Shown here: positions 24,527 through 30,645 of the stretch, one piece after another
Position numbering within the stretch: position 1 is the stretch's first letter
Layout: every line of letters starts with the position of its first letter
Assembly: GCA_016875165.1 (NCBI GenBank)
Contig: VGSF01000046.1
Location: 1-36,423 of the forward strand
Source of the DNA: Deltaproteobacteria bacterium
GTDB lineage: Bacteria > Desulfobacterota > SM23-61
Length of the DNA stretch: 36,423 nt
Direction of reading: 5' to 3'
The notes under the pieces: generated by a model
Told to the model about the DNA's origin: nothing
Database searches by the model: none
Seen by the model: the letters and a program-made list of their open reading frames with translations, nothing else
Program-made: the position numbers and the translations under genes

Positions 24527-25192
24527 TTACCCTACCCAGCGGACGACTGTTTCCAGCGGCTCCCGCTCGCTGCGGAAGTGATTGACCGGCGCATCCAAAT
24601 CCGGATATCCAATGGCCATGCCTATGATAATCTGGTCGGATTCAGGAATTCCCGTGTGTTGCCGGACAACGTCCGCAAACCGGACGGACACGCCCAGGAA
24701 GCAGGTGCCCAGGCCCTTTTCAACAGCCAGCAAGGCGATGTTCTGGGCTAGCAGGCCAACATCGAAGATTGAATAGAGACCCAGCGTTCCATCGATATGC
24801 ATATAGATGGCCTGAGGAGCTCCAAAAAATTTGAACATCTTCAGCATGTGTTCAGCTCTTGCGTTCTTATCACCTCGACCAATGCCCAATAATTCAAATA
24901 ACTGTTTTCCATTTTCTTTATAACGCCGGGACAATACTTCTGGCCATTCGTTAGGAATGGCCACGTCCGTCCGAGGATCTTCTCCAGCCGCTGCTTTTCC
25001 CACACATTCTTTGATCATGCCCTGAAGGACCTTTCCCCCCACAACTGTAACCTTCCAGGGTTGGGTGTTGCCCCAGGAAGACGCCCGCAGAGCGGACTGT
25101 AAAACCCCTTTTAGGATTTCTTGAGGGACGGGTTTGGCCAGGAAAGCCCGGATACTCTTTCTTTTCTCAACGGCCTCAGTAACATTCATCAT
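24527..25192 (-). CDS. Nitroreductase-family flavoprotein
   Basis: 221 aa from the ATG that follows AAAAGGGGATAAG; the frame runs 45 codons further without support. The N-terminal RKSIRAFLAKPVPQEILKGVLQSALRASSWGNTQPWKVTVV is the FMN-binding signature, and the C-terminal LLAVEKGLGTCFLGV...IIIGMAIGYPD is typical. Members reduce nitro groups, quinones or other acceptors using NAD(P)H. The substrate cannot be told from sequence. It is single and divergent from the two-CW gene. Confidence 0.9.
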   Translation of the reverse strand: MMNVTEAVEKRKSIRAFLAKPVPQEILKGVLQSALRASSWGNTQPWKVTVVGGKVLQGMIKECVGKAAAGEDPRTDVAIPNEWPEVLSRRYKENGKQLFELLGIGRGDKNARAEHMLKMFKFFGAPQAIYMHIDGTLGLYSIFDVGLLAQNIALLAVEKGLGTCFLGVSVRFADVVRQHTGIPESDQIIIGMAIGYPDLDAPVNHFRSEREPLETVVRWVG

Positions 25193-25246
25193 CTTATCCC
25201 CTTTTATCAGTAGTTTCCAAGGGTGCGAGATTACTTCGCATCTTCC

Positions 25247-25275
25247 TTGAGTCTTTTTTCCACTTATTGTAAAAT
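25247..25275 (+). promoter_or_regulatory. Promoter of the two-CW/GTPase pair
   Basis: TTGAGT (25247-25252), a 17-base spacer and TAAAAT (25270-25275), 28 bases before the ATG. Good match and spacing. Confidence 0.65.
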
Positions 25276-25303
25276 ATAACATAAAATTTCTGGAGGCCCC
25301 ATC

Positions 25304-25519
25304 ATGAAGTTCAAAGGCAAGGAGCAATGCTGGGAACGCATGAAATGCGGCAAGGATAAAGACGGCAGCTGTCCGGCCTATCCCAACTACGGCCGGTTAT
25401 GTTGGCCTATTGCCGGGACGAAATGCCGGGGCCAGGTTCAGGGGATTCATGCCCAGACCATCCCCGACTGCGAGGCCTGTGATTTTTTTCAATCCGTAGT
25501 TTGGGATGGAATCTTATAA
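25304..25519 (+). CDS. Two-CW domain small cysteine-rich protein
   Basis: 71 aa with seven cysteines (9, 15, 23, 33, 41, 56, 59), two of them in CW pairs (QCWERMKCGK and RLCWPIAGTKCRG), ending DCEACDFFQ. This matches the small 'two-CW' family found mainly in anaerobic Deltaproteobacteria and their relatives. A metal site or iron-sulfur cluster is likely; function is unknown. The ATG follows CTGGAGGCCCCATC. A GTPase gene starts 18 bases later. Confidence 0.85.
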   Translation: MKFKGKEQCWERMKCGKDKDGSCPAYPNYGRLCWPIAGTKCRGQVQGIHAQTIPDCEACDFFQSVVWDGIL

Positions 25520-25537
25520 GCAGCTTTGTAGGGCCCT

Positions 25538-26524
25538 ATGCCTGCCAATCTTCCCCCTCAATACAAAGAAGCTGAAGAACGTTACCGCCGGGCCAAGACC
25601 GGCGCGGAAAAAATTCTGGCCCTGGAGGAGATGCTGGCCGTCATTCCCCATCATAAGGGGACAGACAAACTCATTGGCCAGCTTCGCAAACGCCTTTCCC
25701 AGCATAAAGACGAGTCCAAACGCCGACCCTCCACCTCAAGGCAAATCGACCCTTTTGCCGTAAAAAAAGAAGGAGCGGCCCAGGTCGCGCTTGTGGGGCT
25801 GCCCAATTGCGGCAAATCCCAGATATTGGCTTCATTAACCAACGCCCTTCCGCTGATTGCCGATTACCCTTTTACCACCCGCCTTCCCCTGCCGGGAATG
25901 ATGAAATTCGAAAATATTCAAATTCAAATGCTGGATTCTCCCCCTTTAATGGATGAATACGCCGAATCCGGGCTATTCAACCTCATCCGTAACGCTGATG
26001 CCTTGATGGTTGTCCTGGATTTGACCGAAGATTGCCCGGCCCAGATCGACCTGGTTCTGGAAGAACTCGACCGCCGCCGGATCAGAGTCTTAAAAAAAGG
26101 AGAAGAAAAAAGGAAAGAATTTGGCATCTCCTATAAACGAGCTGTTTTTGTCGGCAATAAGGCCGACCTGCAGGAAGCTAAGGAGCACTGCCGGAATTTT
26201 CTGAAATATTTTTCAGACGTGTACCCCGTCCTTTGTATCTCCGCTAAGGAAAATCTTAACCTGGAGGAGTTAAAGAAGGAGGTCTTTGGCGTCCTGGATA
26301 CGGTCCGGGCCTACACCAAAGCTCCGGGAAAAGCTGCTGACCTGAACGACCCGGTGATCCTGCCCAAAGGATCCACGGTCCTTGATTTTGCCTCCCAGAT
26401 TCATAAAGATTTCGTCCAGAAACTAAAGTTCGCGCGCATCTGGGGCGGGGAAAAGTACGATGGACAGATGGTTCAGCGTGATTATATCCTAAAAGACGGA
26501 GACATCATTGAACTGCACACATGA
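25538..26524 (+). CDS. DRG/Obg-like GTPase with C-terminal TGS domain
   Basis: 328 aa. After a helical N terminus (1-70): G1 GLPNCGKS (87-94), G2 YPFTT, G3 DSPPL, G4 NKAD, G5 SAKEN, then a TGS domain (~255-328, DPVILPKGSTVLDFASQIHKDFVQKLKFARIWGGEKYDGQMVQRDYILKDGDIIELH). This is the Obg-superfamily layout of archaeal and eukaryotic DRG proteins, which bind ribosomes. The G3 motif has Ser-Pro-Pro in place of the usual Thr-Pro-Gly, which may alter hydrolysis. The ribosome-binding site is weak. It is convergent with hcyBio. Confidence 0.87.
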   Translation: MPANLPPQYKEAEERYRRAKTGAEKILALEEMLAVIPHHKGTDKLIGQLRKRLSQHKDESKRRPSTSRQIDPFAVKKEGAAQVALVGLPNCGKSQILASLTNALPLIADYPFTTRLPLPGMMKFENIQIQMLDSPPLMDEYAESGLFNLIRNADALMVVLDLTEDCPAQIDLVLEELDRRRIRVLKKGEEKRKEFGISYKRAVFVGNKADLQEAKEHCRNFLKYFSDVYPVLCISAKENLNLEELKKEVFGVLDTVRAYTKAPGKAADLNDPVILPKGSTVLDFASQIHKDFVQKLKFARIWGGEKYDGQMVQRDYILKDGDIIELHT

Positions 26525-26562
26525 AGACCGTAAGACGTAAGTTGTGAGTCGTGAAATAGTAA

Positions 26563-26611
26563 CGCCTCCCGCCTTACGCCTTACGCCTTGCGCCTTGCGC
26601 CTTACGCATTA
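26563..26611. repeat. Seven 7-bp tandem repeats between convergent genes
   Basis: Units CGCCTCC, CGCCTTA, CGCCTTA, CGCCTTG, CGCCTTG, CGCCTTA, CGCATTA; the last reaches the hcyBio stop. The upstream CGTAAGACGTAAG (26529-26541) can pair with CTTACGCCTTACG, so the region may fold as a terminator for both convergent genes. Confidence 0.75.
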
Positions 26612-27796
26612 AATTTTACTCTGGCTCACCGAAGGAAGCAATTGCTGGGGCTCTCCTAACAGAAATTCCCTTTTCTGGATCCAATCTTTCAAAATCTCCG
26701 AAATCTTCTTGGCCTTCGAATAACTGGACAGCGGAGTGGTGGGAATCTCTTTCCCGTTGAATTTAATCTTCCCGCTCTTGAGCTGCTTGTAGTTCACCTC
26801 ACCCAGACTCTGGATGGGCCCCCCTTCCGGGTAGTCCTTGCTGTAATCCACAATCTGGGTGAAGATGTCCTCATCCTTCACGGCCGTGTACTGAGCGATT
26901 TCTTCATTCAGAAGAGGAATGGGCACTCCCACGCCCACGTTTAAGGTTGTACCATACCCTTGAAAACTAACTCCTACCAGCCATTCCGGGTTCATTAGCT
27001 TCATATCTCCCAGTACGGATAGCGTTCCCGCTGGCGTGCGGGGGACCTGGTTCGACCCTCTCTTCACGTTAGGATTATGCTGCGTCCCCCTCCAGACGAT
27101 GAACCCCTGTCCGCCGCCTAAAAAGATCCTTGTTCCGATACCGACCGTTTTGTAAAGGGGGTCGTTCATCAGAGGGCTTAACTGGCCGGCACAACAATAG
27201 TTCGCATTACCGGCGTTGGGGCGCAAAACTCCCATGTAGGTATAAATCGTTTTGTCCGAAAGGTTGATGGCACAGTTATAGTTCTGGTAGGCATTGCGGG
27301 GATTGAAAAGGAAGATCTCGGGAATGGTCTTCAGGTTGATTTCTTTCTCCAGTTTCTTCCTTGGATAACAATCTGTCCCGTATGCTTCGGCGCGGAGGGT
27401 CACTGTTTTTCCGGCCACGAGATCCTGGATAACATGCCCCCCTCCATATTTAAATTCTCCCGGGAAAACCTTATTCAGGGGATCATCTTCGGCAGGTTCG
27501 GTTACGCCGATGTAAACATCCACTGCCGCCAGCCCAGCAAAAACCGACACATCATTCAGCCAGGCCTTGGCCGCTTTTATTCTCGGCTGGGAATGGCCGA
27601 AGTTCATGAAAGCCCCTGAAGAACACATCGGACCGAAAGTTCCGGTAGTCACAACGTCCACCTCCAGGGCCGCCTTGACCGGGCCTTTCTCTTCGACGAT
27701 GTCGATGATTTCCTCGGCCGTAACTACGACAGCTTTGCCCTTGCGTATTTTTTCGTTGATCTCGGCAATGGTTTTATTCACTTTGTACAAACTCAT
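26609..27796 (-). CDS. Sulfide-dependent homocysteine biosynthesis protein (HcyBio, DUF39)
   Basis: 395 aa. Matches the HcyBio/DUF39 family, which makes homocysteine from aspartate semialdehyde and sulfide in methanogens and many anaerobic bacteria, bypassing O-acyl-homoserine. Visible are TGTFGPMCSSGAFMNFGHSQP with Cys58, AYGTDCYPRKK with Cys143, LGGGQGFIVWRGTQHNP and a CC pair in NANYCCAGQL. The first two cysteines fit the conserved family cysteines. The ATG follows AAAGGAGAAGGAAGAA. A SAM-I riboswitch with terminator lies upstream, the right control for methionine synthesis. The ferredoxin-like partner often encoded beside HcyBio is not found in this window. Confidence 0.93.
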   Translation of the reverse strand: MSLYKVNKTIAEINEKIRKGKAVVVTAEEIIDIVEEKGPVKAALEVDVVTTGTFGPMCSSGAFMNFGHSQPRIKAAKAWLNDVSVFAGLAAVDVYIGVTEPAEDDPLNKVFPGEFKYGGGHVIQDLVAGKTVTLRAEAYGTDCYPRKKLEKEINLKTIPEIFLFNPRNAYQNYNCAINLSDKTIYTYMGVLRPNAGNANYCCAGQLSPLMNDPLYKTVGIGTRIFLGGGQGFIVWRGTQHNPNVKRGSNQVPRTPAGTLSVLGDMKLMNPEWLVGVSFQGYGTTLNVGVGVPIPLLNEEIAQYTAVKDEDIFTQIVDYSKDYPEGGPIQSLGEVNYKQLKSGKIKFNGKEIPTTPLSSYSKAKKISEILKDWIQKREFLLGEPQQLLPSVSQSKI

Positions 27797-27853
27797 TTCT
27801 TCCTTCTCCTTTCTTTTCCTCCCCTCCCATTATGGTTTTTTTGGAAAGCCTCC

Positions 27854-27979
27854 CTAAGCCTTGTCTTGGCAGGTTGATTCCTTAATAACAGACCTTATGA
27901 GAGAAGGATGGATTTTGACGGTTGTTTTTTTTCTGCACATCACCATATCCTCATCGCCCATGTCGCTTTCCCGATCCAT
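27854..27979 (-). CDS. Candidate 41-aa ORF between the SAM riboswitch and hcyBio
   Basis: ATG preceded by GAGAGGAGGTGGGGACG, a near-perfect Shine-Dalgarno. It reads MDRESDMGDEDMVMCRKK... and ends ...ESTCQDKA: an acidic, Met-rich first half and a basic second half with two cysteines. The stop is 57 bases before the hcyBio ATG. I do not recognise it. It could be a leader peptide, a small partner of HcyBio, or a remnant; the ribosome-binding site is the main evidence that it is translated. Confidence 0.5.
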   Translation of the reverse strand: MDRESDMGDEDMVMCRKKTTVKIHPSLIRSVIKESTCQDKA

Positions 27980-28004
27980 CGTCCCCACCTCCTCTCTTTG
28001 GGAA

Positions 28005-28041
28005 TAAAAAAAGCCCCCTCTTGGTTGATAAGAAGGGGCTT
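28005..28041 (-). terminator. Riboswitch-controlled intrinsic terminator
   Basis: AAGCCCC-TTCTTATCAACCAAGA-GGGGGCTTTTTTT on the minus strand. The loop/5' arm contains TCTTATC, complementary to GATAAGA in the 3' strand of riboswitch helix P1, so an antiterminator can form when SAM is absent. This predicts an OFF switch. Confidence 0.9.
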
Positions 28042-28058
28042 AATTCACTCCTATCCTA

Positions 28059-28172
28059 TCTTATCTTCCAAGGTATCGCTACCCTGCTGGAGTTAGCACC
28101 AGCATCCCGCCTCAGGCGGGACCGGTTGCTGTGGCTTCTTCGGGCCAGTCCCTCCACCACTCTGGATAAGAT
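28059..28172 (-). promoter_or_regulatory. SAM-I (S-box) riboswitch
   Basis: On the minus strand the conserved blocks appear in order: P1 5' strand TCTTATCC, AGAGTGGTGGAGGGACTGGCCC, GAAGAAGCCACAGCAACC, a variable hairpin with CCCGCCTGAGGCGGG, then GGTGCTAACTCCAGCA and the P1 3' strand GGAAGATAAGA. These match the S-box consensus closely. It regulates the downstream hcyBio unit by SAM-dependent termination. Confidence 0.95.
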
Positions 28173-28184
28173 GACTGTCGTTAC

Positions 28185-28212
28185 TCTATATTAACTTGAT
28201 AATCCTTGTCAA
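28185..28212 (-). promoter_or_regulatory. Promoter of the SAM riboswitch-hcyBio transcript
   Basis: TTGACA (28212-28207), a 16-base spacer and TATAGA (28190-28185) on the minus strand; transcription would begin a few bases before the riboswitch P1. Confidence 0.75.
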
Positions 28213-28292
28213 GATAAATTTTAAAAATTTTGAAAAATCCCCTCGGCGTCATTGTGAATAAAGCCGGGCGGATTGAAGCAATTTCTTTTTCC

Positions 28293-28559
28293 GTATCAGT
28301 TTAGAGTTTTGAAAAAATGGCGGCAACGCCTCTGTTTGGGCCCGGGGGCCAGGCCGGAACGCGCCGGAAGCATCGGTTGGGTTTCCCCTTGTCTTCGAGG
28401 ATAAAAGCCCGTTTCCTCCGGAGGAGGCGGGGGTATCTTCCCCGCCCCATCCACGGAGAAATCAGCGCCTTATGATTCCAAGCGGGCCGGTCTGGCCCCC
28501 GGGCCCTGGAATCCCTTGGCCTTGGTGACACACCTTTCTTCAAAGAGCTAAAGTGTTAC
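28293..28559 (+). mobile_element. Family A MITE-like palindromic element, copy 4
   Basis: 267 bp, ends GTATCAGTTTAG and CTAAAGTGTTAC, flanked by a perfect 8-bp direct repeat, CTTTTTCC (28285-28292 and 28560-28567). The arms GGGCCCGGGGGCCAGGCCGG / CCGGTCTGGCCCCCGGGCCC are nearly perfect. It ends 12 bases from the stop of the Rrf2 gene. Just to its left (about 28240-28285) is a degraded TGTCATTG-type repeat. Confidence 0.9.
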
Positions 28560-28571
28560 CTTTTTCCCAAT

Positions 28572-29036
28572 TCAAATAAAATACATGAAGCGATGATCCA
28601 GTTGCTTCTCTACCCCCAGATCCTTAGCCATTTTGCACATTCTCTCAACTGAAATCGAATCCAAATACTCGGTAAGACGCTGTCCCGCTTCCCGCCAGAT
28701 CACTTGGGCCACGCACCTCGATTCCTTCCGGCATTTTTTCCTCCCTTTGGAGGGCCGGATGCAGAATACCGGGTCTATCGATTCATCTACGGCCCGGATC
28801 ACATCGCTGACCGCGATCTTCTCGGGTTTACGGGCTAAGTAATAACCTCCCTTGGGGCCGCGGATGCTTTTCACAATCCCCGCGCGTTTTAGCTTCTGAA
28901 AAATCTGTTCCAGATACCGGGGGGTAATTTCCTGCCTTTTAGAGATCTCCTTGATCTGGGTGGGCAATCCCCCCGAATGATAGGCAATGTCAAAAATAGC
29001 CCGAACTCCATACCGGCTCTTCGTTGACAGTCTCAT
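28572..29036 (-). CDS. Rrf2-family transcriptional regulator
   Basis: 154 aa. Winged helix at the N terminus (MRLSTKSRYGVRAIFDIAYH ... ITPRYLEQIFQKLKRAGIVKSIRGPKGGYYLAR), then a cysteine set C92-x9-C102-x5-C108 in the position of the [Fe-S] ligands of IscR, with wider first spacing. The ATG follows GACGGGAGGAAATC. It stands alone: no iscS/iscU follows. Given cysK and hcyBio nearby, an IscR-like or CymR-like role in cysteine or Fe-S control is possible; this is inference. Confidence 0.88.
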   Translation of the reverse strand: MRLSTKSRYGVRAIFDIAYHSGGLPTQIKEISKRQEITPRYLEQIFQKLKRAGIVKSIRGPKGGYYLARKPEKIAVSDVIRAVDESIDPVFCIRPSKGRKKCRKESRCVAQVIWREAGQRLTEYLDSISVERMCKMAKDLGVEKQLDHRFMYFI

Positions 29037-29105
29037 GATTTCCTCCCGTCAATATGGAGCCTTTATATAAAACCTTATTAAAAATGTCAAGATCGAAAAA
29101 TATTC

Positions 29106-29413
29106 GGATCATCTCCAAATTAGTTGATCGAATATTTCATCAAAATTAGGTAAGGGCTCGGAAGGAAAGGCAGATTGCGCCGCAAGCATCGGCGGGATAT
29201 TCGCTTCCCTACTCCACCTGGCTCGCCTTCCGCAAAGCGAAGCGGGGGCGGGAAAAGAAAGGTGCGGAGGATAGAAGAACACCCCCGCCCAAGCTTAAGA
29301 GGGATACGTGCCTCATGATTGCCAGCAATATGACTTTCCTTCCGAGCCCCTGAAAGTACAGGGCATTTTACCCATCCCGGCTCTCTGCGCCTCAACTAAT
29401 TTGGAGATGATCC
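29106..29413 (+). mobile_element. MITE-like element distantly related to family A
   Basis: 308 bp with perfect 22-bp inverted ends beginning GGATCATCTCCAAATTAGTT. The flanks are AAATATTC (29098-29105) and AAATATTA (29414-29421), 7 of 8 matching. The interior GCGCCGCAAGCATCGGCGGG, GCGGGGGCGGG/CCCCCGCCC and CCTCATGATTGCCAG follows the same order as the core of family A (GCGCCGGAAGCATCGG, GGCGGGG/CCCCGCC, CCTTATGATTCCAAG) although the ends differ. The right flank overlaps the stop codon of the HMA gene. It has no transposase. Confidence 0.82.
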
Positions 29414-29418
29414 AAATA

Positions 29419-29619
29419 TTATTCGACAACCTTATACCCGGCATCCTCGATAGTCTTGCGGATGTTTTCCAGGGAAATATTTTGCGTGTTCTCGAAGGTA
29501 GCCTCCCCCTTCACTAAATTTACCCGTATGTCCTTAAGACCGGCAATTGTGGTCAATGCTTTAGTCACTGACATAACGCAATGCTGGCAAGTCATTCCTT
29601 GGATCTTTATTTTTTCCAT
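29419..29619 (-). CDS. HMA-domain heavy-metal chaperone (CopZ-like)
   Basis: 66 aa, a single ferredoxin-like heavy-metal-associated domain with the MTCQHC motif (C11, C14) and closing IEDAGYKVVE. It would carry Cu(I) or a similar soft metal to a P-type ATPase. No copA lies in the window. A strong GAGGAGGGAGGAAGGCA precedes the ATG. The last codon and stop lie at the edge of the mobile element just described. Confidence 0.92.
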   Translation of the reverse strand: MEKIKIQGMTCQHCVMSVTKALTTIAGLKDIRVNLVKGEATFENTQNISLENIRKTIEDAGYKVVE

Positions 29620-29718
29620 TGCCTTCCTCCCTCCTCATAAAATTTCTAAACACGGCCGGAGAAACTGCGGATATACCTAAGATAGCAGTTCAGGCCTCAT
29701 CTTGTCGAATTCATCCTT

Positions 29719-29874
29719 GATGGTCTCGTAAAAAGTCGGAATTCCCTTCATTATGTCATTCCGGCGAAAGCCGGAATCCAGTCTTTTCAAATAGTTATAA
29801 GTTCTCTGGACTCCGGTTTTCACCTGTCTGCCAGGCACAGGCAGGCCGGAGTGACGACTTTTTACGAAGCCATC
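29719..29874. mobile_element. Family B MITE-like element, copy 5
   Basis: 156 bp, ends GATGGTCTCGTAAAAAGTC and GACTTTTTACGAAGCCATC. Inside are ATTCCGGCGAAAGCCGGAAT and a CTCCGGTTTTCACC...GGCCGGAG arm with an extra CTGCCAGGCACAGGCAG hairpin. The flanks ATCCTT/AATCTT match at only 4 of 6, so a duplication is not clear. From 29875 to 30019 there is a CCCCTCCC-rich palindrome and no gene. Confidence 0.8.
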
Positions 29875-30019
29875 AATCTTTAATAATATCCCTAAAATCT
29901 CCCCTCCCCTGGTGGGGACAAGGGGGAGGGGATCGGATGAAAATTTCAAATATCTTTGGCTAAGACTTTAAGCAATTTCCCCTTCCCGTCCCCTTCCTTG
30001 TAAGAGCATGATCCACACG

Positions 30020-30613
30020 CTACTCAGGTACGTTGTTTATGCTTATGTTGTCATCCTGGTAGCCCACGATCCGGCCGGGATTTCCCACCACAACGGCGTT
30101 ATCCGGGATATCTTTCGAGATAACCGCGTTAGCCCCTATGGAAGCGTTATTACCGATCGTGATTTTTCCAAAGATTTTAGCTCCAGGCGCGATGTATACG
30201 TAGTCTCCTATGCTGGGGAGGCCCTGCCGGAGTGTACCCAGCCTCCCCTCGCCGATGGTCACCTGCTGTGAGATATTGCAGTAGTCTCCGATAACCACGG
30301 GTCCGATGAAAATCCCTCCGTAATGGCCGATATACAATCCCTTTCCGATCCTGGCCCCGATATCGATATGAATACCCAGAATAACGGAGCAAAACCGATA
30401 CAGGATCCAGACGAAGATCAATTTCAATGTTGTCCGCAGGATCGGGTTTTTGATTTGGCCGATGGCCTGACAGATTCTGAAGAGAACTCCGAAGAGAAGA
30501 CCTTCCGCGAAATAGCATGCCTTGATGACCTCCCAAAAGCTGAAAACACGGGAGCCTATATAACGTTTGACGTCTTCCTTGATTAGCATCCTCAAGGAGA
30601 TTTCTTCCTTCAT
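30020..30613 (-). CDS. Serine O-acetyltransferase-like hexapeptide acyltransferase
   Basis: 197 aa. A helical N terminus with a hydrophobic patch (~65-85) precedes a left-handed beta-helix (~85-185: IDIGARIGKGLYIGHYGGIFIGPVVIGDYCNISQQVTIGEG ... IGDYVYIAPGAKIFGKITIGNNASIGANAVISKDIPDNAVVVGNPGRIVG). The order and the GHYGGIFIG segment resemble CysE-type and polysaccharide acetyltransferases. At the end of a carrier-protein/ligase cluster it more likely acetylates a sugar or cell-surface moiety than serine; the sequence alone does not decide. GGAG precedes the ATG. It follows the SGNH gene by 32 bases. Confidence 0.82.
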   Translation of the reverse strand: MKEEISLRMLIKEDVKRYIGSRVFSFWEVIKACYFAEGLLFGVLFRICQAIGQIKNPILRTTLKLIFVWILYRFCSVILGIHIDIGARIGKGLYIGHYGGIFIGPVVIGDYCNISQQVTIGEGRLGTLRQGLPSIGDYVYIAPGAKIFGKITIGNNASIGANAVISKDIPDNAVVVGNPGRIVGYQDDNISINNVPE

Positions 30614-30645
30614 GGCTCAAGCTCCGCGTTTAAGTTGCAGGCGTT

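Noticed and set aside
24272..24751. 159-codon open frame on the plus strand
   Set aside because: Starts in family A copy 3 and then runs antisense through the nitroreductase gene.
28301..28543. 80-codon open frame on the minus strand
   Set aside because: Entirely within family A copy 4.
29120..29395. 91-codon open frame on the minus strand
   Set aside because: Entirely within the mobile element at 29106-29413.
29677..29949. 90-codon open frame on the minus strand
   Set aside because: Its central part translates family B copy 5; no ribosome-binding site or domain.
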